Part shown: positions 7,974-16,982 of the stretch, in pieces | Numbering within the stretch: position 1 is the stretch's first letter | Layout of the letters: the number at the start of each line of letters is the position of its first letter | Assembly: GCF_001583695.1 (NCBI RefSeq) | Contig: NZ_LOBC01000022.1 | Location: forward strand, 1 to 64,000 | Direction of reading: 5' to 3' | DNA: 64,000 bases | Source: Bacillus wiedmannii | GTDB taxonomy: Bacteria > Bacillota > Bacilli > Bacillales > Bacillaceae_G | Made by a program: the position numbers and the translations under genes | The notes under the pieces: model-generated | Told to the model about the DNA's origin: nothing | The model's input: the letters and a program-made list of their open reading frames with translations, nothing else | Database searches by the model: none

Positions 7974-8466
7974 TGACTCCATAAAGTTAGACAGGTCGTT
8001 TCATTAGGCAGCCTTTAGGGCATGAATTCGGTATTGTACCGGACTCATGCCTTTTAATTTTCCCTTAATTCGTTTGTGATTATACTAATTGATATATTTT
8101 TCAAATTCTTGTTTAAAGTGTTCTATACTTTCAAAATCTTTTAGGTAAAGAAATTCAGATTTCATAATACCAAAAAAACTCTCAATACCCGCATTATCGT
8201 AACAGTTCCCTTCACGGGACATACTTTGAGTAATCTTGCGTTCTTTTAAGGCATAACGATACTTCTTCATTTAATAGTGCCAGCCTTGATCAGAGTGAAT
8301 AAGGAGGTTGTCTCCTTCCGTCAATTGTTGAAAAGACTTCCCTAACATCCTTGAGACAAGTGAATAGGTTGGTCTTGAGTCAATGGTATACGCAATAATC
8401 TCTCCGTTAAATAAGTCTAACATCGGTGATAAGTAGAGTTTCTCACCGCATAATTTAAATTTTTAA
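7974..8466 (-). pseudogene. degenerate IS3-family (IS150-like) element, copy 2
   Basis: The inverted repeat at 7974-7995 (TGACTCCATAAAGTTAGACA) is nearly the same as in copy 1. The minus strand encodes the OrfB catalytic core: LDLFNGEIIAYTID, SRPTYSLVSRMLGKSF, LIHSDQGWHY followed by a stop (TAA) where Gln is expected, then [18 protein letters not shown] with catalytic Glu retained, and KQEFEKYIN ending early. The 5' half of the element is missing. Confidence 0.85.
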
Positions 8467-8582
8467 TTAGGTGGGTGTCTCTTCACTCCCCCACCTAACC
8501 TATCTACCCACATAAAAAATTCCCTTTCACTCATCTCTTCACATAAATCCGAATTTTAACAATTTGTGAATCATTATAAAAA

Positions 8583-8625
8583 TGTGATAAATATCACATC
8601 TCCCCCTTATTTAATTTTCTATAAT
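8583..8625 (+). promoter_or_regulatory. Fnr box and -10 element of nirBD
   Basis: A perfect TGTGA-TAAATA-TCACA palindrome (8583-8598) is followed by TATAAT at 8620-8625. The -10 starts 29.5 bp from the box centre, which puts the box at about -41.5, as in class II Fnr/Crp activation. There is no -35 match, as expected for an activator-dependent promoter. Confidence 0.9.
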
Positions 8626-8674
8626 AAAAATATAATCCTTTGTTCAATATTTCACATAAAAAGGGGAAACGAAA

Positions 8675-11080
8675 ATGAAAAAACGTTTAGTTATGATCGG
8701 AAATGGTATGGCTGGCATACGTTGTATCGAAGAAATATTAAAACATGATAGTGATTTATATGAGATTACTATTTTTGGAGATGAACCGCATCCAAACTAC
8801 AATCGCATTATGCTCTCTCATGTTTTACAAGGAAAAACAAATATGCAAGATATCATTATGAATGAATACAGTTGGTATGAGGAGAACGAAATAAACTTGT
8901 ATACAGATGAAAGAGTTCAGAGTATTAACCGTGAAGAAAAAATCATTATCACAGAAAAGAATCGTACTGTTACATATGACAAACTCATTGTCGCAACAGG
9001 TTCTAACGCTTTTATTTTACCTGTTGAAGGTTCCACTCTTTCTGGTGTAACAGGATTTCGAACTATTGAAGATACACAATTTATGATAGATACCGCTAAA
9101 GAAAAGAAAAAGGCCGTTGTCATTGGTGGCGGGTTACTCGGTTTAGAAGCCGCAAGAGGTCTAATTGACTTAGGAATGAACGTACATGTTGTTCATTTAA
9201 TGCCTAGCTTAATGGAGCAACAACTAGATACGAAAGCAGCTTCTCTTCTGCGTGAAGATTTAGAAGCACAAGGCATGAAGTTTTTAATGGAAAAGAAAAC
9301 TGTAAAAATTCTTGGCACAGAACATGTTGAGGGCATTCAATTTGAAGATGGTGAAGTTGTAGATTGTGATTTAATCGTAATGGCTGTCGGAATACGGCCA
9401 AATACGAAAATAGCAAGAGATGCTGGTCTCATTGTCAATCGAGGCATTGTAGTCAATGACTATATGCTTACAAATGATGAATCCATTTATGCAGTTGGCG
9501 AATGTGCAGAACATGATGGTATCGCATATGGACTTGTTGCCCCTCTTTATGAACAAGGCGCAATATTAGCGAAACATATAACGAATTTACAAACTGATGG
9601 ATATACGGGCAGTATCGTCGGTACGCAATTAAAAGTTGCTGGTTGTGATTTATTCTCTGCTGGCCAAATTTATGAAGATGATCAGACGAAAGCAATTTCA
9701 ATATTTGATGAATGTAAACGTTCCTATAAAAAAGTATTAATTCGTGATAATAAAGTCGTCGGTATCGTTTTATATGGTGACACAGCTGATGGCACACGCC
9801 TCTTTAGCATGTTAAAGAAAGAAGAAGATATACAAGAATATACAGCCGCTTCCCTTCTTCACAAAGCTGGTGAAGAAAGTGAACTTGACGTTGCTACAAT
9901 GAGTGCAGATGACACGATTTGTGGATGTAATGGTGTTACGAAAGGTACAATCGTTCATGCCATTTTAGAGCAAGAGTTAACTACTTTTGAAGAAGTAAAA
10001 GGCTGCACGAAAGCCGCAGGATCTTGTGGTAAATGTCGTCCGCTTGTGGAACAAGTTTTATCTCATACACTCGGAGATGCTTTTGATGCTTCTGCGCAGT
10101 CTGCTGGTATGTGCGGATGTACAACTTTATCACGTGATGAAGTCGTAGCCGCCATTCACGAGAAAGGCTTAAAATCTCCAAAAGAAGTACGCAATGTTCT
10201 TGGTTTTGCACATGAAGACGGCTGTTCAAAATGTCGCCCTGCTTTAAATTACTACTTACGGATGGCGATTCCAGAAGAATATGAAGATGATAAATCATCT
10301 CGTTTCGTTAATGAAAGAATGAATGGTAACATTCAACACGATGGTACATTTTCTGTTATTCCACGTATGTACGGAGGCGTTACAACAGCTGATGATTTAA
10401 TGAAAATTGCTGAAGTTGCGAAAAAATATGACGTCCCTCTTGTGAAAATTACAGGTGCGAGCCGAATTGGCTTATACGGTGTAAAAAAACAAGATTTACC
10501 TAACGTATGGGCTGACTTACATATGACTTCGGGATATGCGTATTCAAAATCTCTTCGTAATGTAAAATCATGTGTTGGTTCTCGCTTCTGCCGTTTCGGT
10601 ACGAAAGATTCATTAGGACTTGGTATGCTACTTGAACAATCATTAGAAATGGTAGATACACCACATAAAATGAAGATGGGTGTAACGGGCTGTCCTCGTA
10701 ACTGTTCGGAAGTACTAACGAAAGATTTTGGCGTTGTTTGTGTCGAAAATGGATACCAACTTTATATTGGCGGAAATGGTGGTACAGAAGTACGCGAAGC
10801 TGATTTTGTAATGATTGTCCCAACTGAAGATGATGTCCTTCGCATCGCTACAGCTTACATGCAATATTATCGTGAAACTGGTATTTATGGAGAGCGTACT
10901 GCCTACTGGACAGAACGTTTAGGCTTCGATCACATAAAAGAAATACTACAAGATGCAAGTATGGTGACTACGCTAAATGAACGCTTCCAAACAGCTCGTA
11001 GCACATATACGGAAGCGTGGGGACAAGCACTAGAAACGAAGTCATTAAAAGCGATGTATGAAGTAGAAACTGTGAAATAA
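8675..11080 (+). CDS. nirB: nitrite reductase [NAD(P)H] large subunit NirB
   Basis: An 801-residue, full-length cytoplasmic NirB that reduces nitrite to ammonium with NADH. The FAD/NAD-binding region (residues 1-300) starts MIGNGMAGIRC and has a second dinucleotide motif VVIGGGLLGLEA. Two BFD-like [2Fe-2S] segments follow (CGCNG about 415 with CGKC about 450; CGCTT about 479 with CSKC about 516). The C-terminal NIR/SIR domain has the siroheme/[4Fe-4S] ligands CVGSRFC (632-638) and GCPRNC (672-677). GGGG lies 8 nt before the ATG. An Fnr-type promoter drives it, and nirD and siroheme genes follow. Confidence 0.97.
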   Translation: MKKRLVMIGNGMAGIRCIEEILKHDSDLYEITIFGDEPHPNYNRIMLSHVLQGKTNMQDIIMNEYSWYEENEINLYTDERVQSINREEKIIITEKNRTVTYDKLIVATGSNAFILPVEGSTLSGVTGFRTIEDTQFMIDTAKEKKKAVVIGGGLLGLEAARGLIDLGMNVHVVHLMPSLMEQQLDTKAASLLREDLEAQGMKFLMEKKTVKILGTEHVEGIQFEDGEVVDCDLIVMAVGIRPNTKIARDAGLIVNRGIVVNDYMLTNDESIYAVGECAEHDGIAYGLVAPLYEQGAILAKHITNLQTDGYTGSIVGTQLKVAGCDLFSAGQIYEDDQTKAISIFDECKRSYKKVLIRDNKVVGIVLYGDTADGTRLFSMLKKEEDIQEYTAASLLHKAGEESELDVATMSADDTICGCNGVTKGTIVHAILEQELTTFEEVKGCTKAAGSCGKCRPLVEQVLSHTLGDAFDASAQSAGMCGCTTLSRDEVVAAIHEKGLKSPKEVRNVLGFAHEDGCSKCRPALNYYLRMAIPEEYEDDKSSRFVNERMNGNIQHDGTFSVIPRMYGGVTTADDLMKIAEVAKKYDVPLVKITGASRIGLYGVKKQDLPNVWADLHMTSGYAYSKSLRNVKSCVGSRFCRFGTKDSLGLGMLLEQSLEMVDTPHKMKMGVTGCPRNCSEVLTKDFGVVCVENGYQLYIGGNGGTEVREADFVMIVPTEDDVLRIATAYMQYYRETGIYGERTAYWTERLGFDHIKEILQDASMVTTLNERFQTARSTYTEAWGQALETKSLKAMYEVETVK

Positions 11081-11095
11081 GGAGCTGTGATCTAT

Positions 11096-11413
11096 ATGAT
11101 ACAAACGAAAGAAAAAATAAAAGTTATACGTGCGGAAGACCTTCCTATTCAAATCGGTAAAGAAGTGCAAATGAAAGGTATGTCTATCGCCCTATTCCGC
11201 CTTTCAAATGGAGATATTCGAGCTGTAGAAAATCGTTGTCCTCATAAAAACGGACCGTTAGCAGAAGGAATTGTATCTGGAGAATTCGTCTTTTGTCCAC
11301 TGCATGATTGGAAAATCTCATTAATAACAGGTGAAGTTCAAAAACCTGATGACGGCTGTATCCAAACATACGAAGTAGAAGTTATTGATGGTGACATTTA
11401 TATAAACATGTAA
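11096..11413 (+). CDS. nirD: nitrite reductase small subunit NirD, Rieske type
   Basis: A 105-residue Rieske-fold protein with CPH and CPLH (residues about 45-67), the pairs that bind the [2Fe-2S] cluster in true Rieske proteins. It partners NirB. The ATG at 11096 is preferred to a GTG 9 nt upstream because AAGGAG lies 11 nt before it, against 2 nt for the GTG. The gap to nirB is 15 nt, so they are co-transcribed. A hairpin terminator lies between it and cobA, which may set a lower level for the siroheme genes. Confidence 0.93.
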   Translation: MIQTKEKIKVIRAEDLPIQIGKEVQMKGMSIALFRLSNGDIRAVENRCPHKNGPLAEGIVSGEFVFCPLHDWKISLITGEVQKPDDGCIQTYEVEVIDGDIYINM

Positions 11414-11418
11414 TTTAC

Positions 11419-11448
11419 GAAAGGAAGCCTCCTCTGGCTTCCTTTTAA
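11419..11448 (+). terminator. intercistronic terminator between nirD and cobA
   Basis: AAAGGAAGCC pairs with GGCTTCCTTT and is followed by TTAAAT. Since no promoter is evident before cobA, it probably attenuates rather than stops transcription. Confidence 0.7.
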
Positions 11449-11471
11449 ATAAAAATAGAAGAGGTGCGATT

Positions 11472-12896
11472 ATGAACGGATATGTATATTTAGTTGGTGC
11501 AGGACCAGGTGATGAAGGGCTTATTACAAAGAAAGCGATAGATTGTTTAAAGCGTGCAGATATCGTTTTATATGACCGTTTATTAAACCCTTTCTTTCTT
11601 AGTTATACAAAAGAAACATGTGAACTTATTTATTGCGGCAAAATGCCAAAGAATCATATTATGCGACAAGAAATGATTAACGCCCACCTCCTTCAATTCG
11701 CACAAGAAGGAAAAATCGTTGTCCGATTAAAGGGCGGAGATCCATCTATTTTTGGCCGCGTTGGTGAAGAAGCAGAAACTTTAGCAGCAGCGAACGTTCC
11801 ATATGAAATCGTACCAGGTATTACATCTAGCATCGCCGCTAGTAGCTATGCAGGTATCCCCCTCACCCACCGTAACTACAGTAATAGCGTCACTTTATTA
11901 ACTGGGCATGCAAAAGGCCCTTTAACCGATCATGGAAAATATAATTCATCCCACAATAGCGACACAATTGCCTACTACATGGGTATAAAAAACTTACCTA
12001 CAATTTGTGAAAACTTACTACAAGCAGGAAAGAAAAAAGATACGCCAGTAGCCGTCATTGAATGGGGTACAACCGGAAAGCAGCGCGTTGTCACAGGAAC
12101 ACTTTCAACCATTGTTCCTATCGTCAAAAACGAGAATATTTCAAATCCAGCCATGACAATTGTTGGTGATGTCGTTTCCTTACGTAATCAAATCGCTTGG
12201 AAAGAATGTAAACCATTACACGGTAAAAAAGTTTTATTTGCATCCACAACAAATAAAACAAGTTCAATGGTGCAAAAGTTACAAGAAGCCGGTGCAGAAA
12301 TATATCAAATTCCAACTTTCAAAAAGGAAGAATACACATTAACATTTGAACAAATCAATGAAATTTTTAACGTTGATCGCCTTGTTTTTTGTTCAGCTGA
12401 AAGTGTAGAAATATTGATGCGATCATGTAGTAAACATCAGAAAGATGTTCGTTCCTTACAGGCGAAACTGCAATATTTGAACGTTGCCACTCAAGAAAAA
12501 CTGATGCAATATGGGCTACTAAGTAAACAAGCAGAGTTCTCTTCCGATACTACTGTTTATTTAGGCAGAAATATTAATCGGATTGCTTTTATTCAAGAGA
12601 AAATTGGTGCCGGGTCATATATGATGACTCATGCGTATACAATTGATCATCGTTTCGATGAAGTCCATTCTCGTATGCTTTCTGAATTCTCATGGGATAG
12701 TATTGTATTTGAAGGGCGTGCCTCAATTGATACATTTCTATCAGAAATAAAACGCCTTGGCTTTATCGATATTCTTACTCTTCCCTTCTCATATACCGAT
12801 ATTCCAACTTTACACTATGCGAAGAAAGTCGGGTTTCATAACGTAGATCAACAATTACAAGACATGATTATGAAGAAAGACATGGTGGGACAATGA
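11472..12896 (+). CDS. cobA: CobA-HemD fusion: uroporphyrinogen-III methyltransferase / synthase
   Basis: A 474-residue two-domain protein. Residues 1-240 are a SAM-dependent uroporphyrinogen-III C-methyltransferase (YLVGAGPGDEGLITKKA, VVRLKGGDPSIFGR, YEIVPGITSSIAA, PLTHR), which makes precorrin-2. Residues about 248-474 look like a uroporphyrinogen-III synthase domain (GKKVLFAST, VFCSAESVEIL, DSIVFEGRAS). B. subtilis YlnD has only the first part, so the fusion is notable. The stop overlaps sirB by 4 nt. The gene supplies siroheme precursors for NirB. Confidence 0.9.
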   Translation: MNGYVYLVGAGPGDEGLITKKAIDCLKRADIVLYDRLLNPFFLSYTKETCELIYCGKMPKNHIMRQEMINAHLLQFAQEGKIVVRLKGGDPSIFGRVGEEAETLAAANVPYEIVPGITSSIAASSYAGIPLTHRNYSNSVTLLTGHAKGPLTDHGKYNSSHNSDTIAYYMGIKNLPTICENLLQAGKKKDTPVAVIEWGTTGKQRVVTGTLSTIVPIVKNENISNPAMTIVGDVVSLRNQIAWKECKPLHGKKVLFASTTNKTSSMVQKLQEAGAEIYQIPTFKKEEYTLTFEQINEIFNVDRLVFCSAESVEILMRSCSKHQKDVRSLQAKLQYLNVATQEKLMQYGLLSKQAEFSSDTTVYLGRNINRIAFIQEKIGAGSYMMTHAYTIDHRFDEVHSRMLSEFSWDSIVFEGRASIDTFLSEIKRLGFIDILTLPFSYTDIPTLHYAKKVGFHNVDQQLQDMIMKKDMVGQ

Positions 12897-13603
12897 AAGG
12901 AATTGTATATGTTGGACACGGTAGTCGCCTGCAAGAAGGTAATGAACAATTCATTCACTTTATTCAATCTGTTATGAAAGAACGTAACGAACAGATTCAA
13001 AAAATAGCTTTCCTAGAACTAACGACACCTACCATTCAAGATGCAGTTACAGAAACGATACTAGAGGGCGCAACTGAAATAATGATTGTACCTGTTTTAT
13101 TATTTGCAGCAGCTCACTATAAACGTGATATTCCTTTTGAAATAGAGCAACTACAAAAGAAATATCCTCAAATAACATTTTCAGTTGTACCACCTTTTAG
13201 TACGCATCCACATATGGTTGAACTTGTAGTAAAAAGAATACGTGAAGCTATGCCAAAGCAAGATAGTAGTATTTTACTCGTAGGACGAGGCAGTAGTGAT
13301 CCACAGCCGATACATGAGTTACAACAAATCGGAGCTGCTGTCGAACGAAAACTCGGTATGCAAGTATCGTGCTCCTTTTTAACGAAAGGAACACCCTCTT
13401 TTACTGCTGAGCTCAAGACTATAACATCTACGGCATCCCATGTATATGTCATGCCGTATCTTCTCTTTACCGGACTGTTGCTTCAAAAAATTAAGTTGCA
13501 TACAAAAAAATATGCTCACATCACGACTTGTAACTGTCTTCAGTTTGATACATATATGAAATTGACATTATTAGAACGAATGGAGGAATGTGTGTATGTA
13601 TGA
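12893..13603 (+). CDS. sirB: sirohydrochlorin ferrochelatase SirB (CbiX family)
   Basis: A 236-residue chelatase that inserts Fe2+ into sirohydrochlorin to form siroheme. It has two CbiX-like halves: YVGHGSRLQEGN with the metal-binding His, VPVLLFAAAHYKRDIP with the second His, and a degenerate second copy (LLVGRGSSDPQP). It overlaps cobA by 4 nt (ATGA) and sirC by 8 nt, so translation is probably coupled. Confidence 0.9.
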   Translation: MKGIVYVGHGSRLQEGNEQFIHFIQSVMKERNEQIQKIAFLELTTPTIQDAVTETILEGATEIMIVPVLLFAAAHYKRDIPFEIEQLQKKYPQITFSVVPPFSTHPHMVELVVKRIREAMPKQDSSILLVGRGSSDPQPIHELQQIGAAVERKLGMQVSCSFLTKGTPSFTAELKTITSTASHVYVMPYLLFTGLLLQKIKLHTKKYAHITTCNCLQFDTYMKLTLLERMEECVYV

Positions 13604-14066
13604 CATGTACCCTCTTATGCTTAATCTAAATAAAAAAGTAGTTGTTATAGTTGGTGGAGGTAAAATTGCATATCGAAAAGCGTCTGGATTAAAAGATACA
13701 GGCGCTTTTGTGACCGTTGTCAGCCCAGAAATTTGCGAGGAAATGAAGGAACTACCTTTTATTACTTGGAAGCAAAAAACTTTTAGTAATGATGATATTA
13801 AAGATGCTCACCTTATTTACGCAGCTACAAATCAACATGATGTGAATATGATGGTCAAACAAGCTGCCCATGATTTTCAATGGGTTAACGTTGTAAGTGA
13901 TGGTACAGAATCATCGTTTCACACACCGGGTGTCATACGAAATGGTGAATATGTTGTAACGATTTCAACTTCAGGTAAAGATCCATCGTTTACAAAGCGT
14001 TTGAAGCAGGAACTAACATCTATATTTCCTAAACTTATAAAAAAGCTTTCTCGTACTCACAAATAA
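13596..14066 (+). CDS. sirC: precorrin-2 dehydrogenase SirC
   Basis: A 156-residue NAD-dependent enzyme that oxidises precorrin-2 to sirohydrochlorin (YlnF/SirC, like the N-terminus of CysG). A Rossmann motif VVVIVGGGKIAYRKASGL starts the protein, followed by TVVSPEI, IYAATNQHDVN, VNVVSDGTESSFHTPG and ISTSGKDPSF, all typical of the family. The ATG at 13596 is chosen over GTG at 13590 because GGAGG lies 9 nt upstream. It is the last gene of the siroheme unit. Confidence 0.92.
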   Translation: MYDMYPLMLNLNKKVVVIVGGGKIAYRKASGLKDTGAFVTVVSPEICEEMKELPFITWKQKTFSNDDIKDAHLIYAATNQHDVNMMVKQAAHDFQWVNVVSDGTESSFHTPGVIRNGEYVVTISTSGKDPSFTKRLKQELTSIFPKLIKKLSRTHK

Positions 14067-14101
14067 TAATCTATTTCTTAGCTAAAATAGTAATTCCCTT
14101 T

Positions 14102-14136
14102 GGACAAACGTTTTTTAGAAGCGTTTGTTCTTTTTG
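14102..14136 (+). terminator. terminator of the cobA-sirB-sirC unit
   Basis: ACAAACG pairs with CGTTTGT and is followed by TCTTTTTG. Confidence 0.8.
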
Positions 14137-14289
14137 TATTGGTTCCTTTTTTGAATTAAGCCGCTTGATTATCAGGCATGGTACAATTGTAAACGACACC
14201 TAATATATCAAAGACTGTTTTCCTCTCATATCGATGGGATTTCCGTCCATCATTTACCGCCTCAAATCTATTCGGTTTTAAACGTATAT

Positions 14290-15207
14290 TCAAAACAAAA
14301 TATATGACAAATAAATAACGACAGTTACTGTAATTATGCTGAAAAGTGTTGAAAATAAAACGATTTGTGCATGTAGTTCAGGCTCTATTTGATACTCCAT
14401 AGCAATGGTTGATGTATTTCTTGAAGTAGGAAAAGAACTTGCAATAAATAATGATTGTGCAACAATACCATCAATGTTTAGTAGGTAGATCATGGCAAGT
14501 GCTAATAATGGTCCCATCAGTAGCCTTCCAATTAAAGCCCATGTTATGACTCGATGGAAAAAATTAAGCTTAATGTTGGATAATTGTGCTCCTAGCAATA
14601 TGAGTGCTATTGCAACAAAACTATTCCCAAGCTGATTAAGAGGTAGAAAGATAGAATTAGGTATTTGAATTGTAAAAGATTGAAAGAGAACCCCTAATAT
14701 GAGTGCATAAAACACAGGCAGTCTTAGAAATGATCGAATAATACTTCCGATTGTTTTTGTTGCTGATAGTAAGTTATATATCCCATACGAATAAGTTAAA
14801 ATATTCCGAAAAATAACAATAAAAATTTGAATGGAAACCCCCACTGGATTGTGACTAAAAATCAATTGACTTACTGGTAATCCATAATTACCGGAATTCA
14901 TTAACGAAATGCTATTTTTTAGAGCTGCACTTTCTCCTTTTTCTAACTTTAATGTTTTTGAAATGAAATGACTTACTATCATCACACTCAGACTGTAAAG
15001 CATTAAATAGTATATTATCTGGAGCAACAAACCTGTTTCTATACTAATATCATATATATTCACAAATACAGCTGCTGGCATCAAGCAATAAGTAATAAGT
15101 GTAGATAGCTGCTTTAAGTTAAATTGGAACTTTCTTTGTAAGATTGCACCAATTAGCATCAATATTAATATTGGTAATATTACGTCTAATATAATAAAAA
15201 CAAACAT
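14290..15207 (-). CDS. AEC-family (auxin efflux carrier) permease
   Basis: A 305-residue membrane protein with about ten helices in two sets of five, typical of the AEC/Mem_trans family (YwkB/MleP type organic acid transporters). Features include NSGNYGLPVSQL in helix 4 and a matching region near the C-terminus (ASSFPTSRNTSTIAMEY). GAGGT precedes the ATG. It lies about 85 nt downstream of an amidohydrolase on the same strand, so the two may act on one substrate, taken up and then hydrolysed. The substrate is unknown. Confidence 0.88.
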   Translation of the reverse strand: MFVFIILDVILPILILMLIGAILQRKFQFNLKQLSTLITYCLMPAAVFVNIYDISIETGLLLQIIYYLMLYSLSVMIVSHFISKTLKLEKGESAALKNSISLMNSGNYGLPVSQLIFSHNPVGVSIQIFIVIFRNILTYSYGIYNLLSATKTIGSIIRSFLRLPVFYALILGVLFQSFTIQIPNSIFLPLNQLGNSFVAIALILLGAQLSNIKLNFFHRVITWALIGRLLMGPLLALAMIYLLNIDGIVAQSLFIASSFPTSRNTSTIAMEYQIEPELHAQIVLFSTLFSIITVTVVIYLSYILF

Positions 15208-15292
15208 TTAAAACCTCATTCTAAATATATTTTATTTGGATTAAACACTTTAAAAAATATGGACACATTTAATTCAAATGTAGACCCTGACG

Positions 15293-16036
15293 CTACCTAA
15301 AATACCATTTAAAAGCATTCGTATACAGGATGTTATCGGTAGCTTGTTCATCAAATAGCTGTTGAATCAATTTGATATCTGCATACTCAAAAGGTCTTTT
15401 CGCTCTGGTAGATGGTAAATCTGTTCCAAACATAAGTGCATCTGGGTTAACTTCATAAATCGACTTTAAGGCATTCTCAACATCTAATTCGACACGACCA
15501 AAACCAGTAGCTTTCACATGTACCCCTTTATCAACTAGTTTTAATAAATGTGGTAAACCTTCTTCTGATAACCCTAAATGGTCAATTGATATAGCTGGTA
15601 ATTTTTCTATAGTGGCTGCAATTTCGGGCAACTCTTTTGCATCCATATAAAGCTCACTATGCCATCCTACTAAATCATGAACTCTTCTAGCAAAGTAATC
15701 CAGCTTCGATAAATCTTCTGAACCACCTCTTTTAATATTAAAGCGTAATGCTTTTACCCCATTTTCATTTAAATTTAGTATTTCTTCATCCGTCACTGTA
15801 AAAGGTAATTGTGTTACGCCACAAAATGTTGAACCCAACTGTTTTAGTGCCTTTAATAAATATTCTTGATCAAACCCTTGGAAAGAACCAGATACGATCG
15901 CTCCACCAATTACATTCAAATTAGGAGATTCATTCTGATAATCTTCTACAACAAAGTTGGGTGGAAAATACCCTTCGTTCTCAATAATCGGAAAATTAAA
16001 ATCAATAATATGAAAATGTGCATCAAAAATTCTCAT
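15293..16036 (-). CDS. amidohydrolase-family metal-dependent hydrolase
   Basis: A 247-residue TIM-barrel enzyme of the amidohydrolase-2 type, related to dicarboxylate lactonases and decarboxylases. It starts MRIFDAHFHI (HxH metal ligands), has SIDHLGLSEEGLP (His) and LMFGTDLPSTRAKRP (Asp) near the end. GGGAGGG precedes the ATG. It pairs with the downstream AEC permease. Substrate unknown; hydrolysis of a lactone or amide ring is an inference. Confidence 0.85.
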   Translation of the reverse strand: MRIFDAHFHIIDFNFPIIENEGYFPPNFVVEDYQNESPNLNVIGGAIVSGSFQGFDQEYLLKALKQLGSTFCGVTQLPFTVTDEEILNLNENGVKALRFNIKRGGSEDLSKLDYFARRVHDLVGWHSELYMDAKELPEIAATIEKLPAISIDHLGLSEEGLPHLLKLVDKGVHVKATGFGRVELDVENALKSIYEVNPDALMFGTDLPSTRAKRPFEYADIKLIQQLFDEQATDNILYTNAFKWYFR

Positions 16037-16513
16037 TTCATTTCCCTCCCCTCTCTTTTCTTTAACATATCAAATATGACTCATAAAGAAAATTATGGAT
16101 TATTTATACAAATTCATAATTTTATCTTATCGACCTAAACTTTATTCTTTATTTTAAATGTACTTTTTCACAATATCCATTAGCCTTACCAAAAAATCTG
16201 GCCCTAAAAAATATGAAGTTTTTTCTTGTTATAAATACCGTCATATATTTTTAAAATTTCTGTATAATTCCATATATTTATATATAGTTTTTTAAAAAAA
16301 TAATGACTATTTATCGATTCGTTAGCAATCAATAGTCATCGTTTCATTCAAAAGTTATTATTTTCGTTCTCGATATATTCCGAATGTTTTATGAGGATTT
16401 TTCGTTTGTTCATTTCAGTCTTATAACAATCGTACTGTTGCTTTTACTTTGGAAACTTTCAATAAACAAAAAACTGAGTTCTCGATTGTAGAATTAGATT
16501 TAAGTTCATACAT
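16037..16513. other. gene-free stretch with a hairpin
   Basis: No convincing ORF on either strand. The only structure seen is the stem-loop at 16302-16339 (AATGACTATT against AATAGTCAT with an inner GATT/AATC pair), followed on the minus strand by a run of T. It probably ends the pspC transcript. Confidence 0.6.
16294..16339 (-). terminator. probable terminator of pspC-like gene
   Basis: A 9-bp stem ATGACTATT/AATAGTCAT lies 175 nt downstream of the PspC gene and is followed by ATTATTTTTTT on the minus strand. Confidence 0.6.
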
Positions 16514-16711
16514 TTATCTCTTAATTTCTTTATCTGTAGGCAAAACAATTGCAGCTATTATATAAATTAACACTGTTAATCCACTAGTAAAAAGGGCTGA
16601 TAATGCAGTTACTATACGAAGGATACTTACATCAATTCCATATTTGTCGCTTAAGCCACCTAATACACCTGATACTTGTTTATCTTTAGTGGACTTATAT
16701 AGTTTTTTCAT
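16514..16711 (-). CDS. PspC-domain membrane protein
   Basis: A 65-residue PspC-family protein: a short cytoplasmic N-terminus (MKKLYKSTKDKQVSGVLGG), the family's IDVSILRI segment, and one hydrophobic helix (residues 38-57). PspC-type proteins sense or respond to envelope stress with PspA. It is a single gene with a good gap on both sides. Confidence 0.9.
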   Translation of the reverse strand: MKKLYKSTKDKQVSGVLGGLSDKYGIDVSILRIVTALSALFTSGLTVLIYIIAAIVLPTDKEIKR

Positions 16712-16937
16712 CTAAACACCCCCGATCCAATTAAATGTTTATACTCTAAAAATCATTTCAATCTTCGGAAAAATTTTAAGATTCCTTTAACTAACCAGCC
16801 CTTTAATTGAATAACTTCTGACATCTATATTTTAACATAAAATCCCATAAGCCTTCTGTTTTTCATTTTAAAACCACATTCTTTTAGAAAACAAGCGTTT
16901 GTTGAGATAGCAATAAAAACATGTTGAAACCTATTAC

Positions 16938-16978
16938 TAAAAGAACCATCCCAAAATACTTTGGGACGGCTCTTTTTC
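16938..16978 (-). terminator. terminator of narK
   Basis: An imperfect stem (AAGAACC-TCCCAAA against TTTGGGA-GGCTCTT) with a T-rich minus-strand exit lies directly downstream of narK. Confidence 0.75.
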
Positions 16979-16982
16979 TTTA

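Noticed and set aside
8467-8498. Inverted repeat TTAGGTGGG/CCCACCTAA as IS end or terminator
   Set aside because: No T run and it does not match the IS3 end repeats; left unassigned.
14156-14290. Minus-strand open frame ending TMPDNQAA
   Set aside because: About 44 codons with some coding look but no start and no recognised family; too little to call a gene or remnant.
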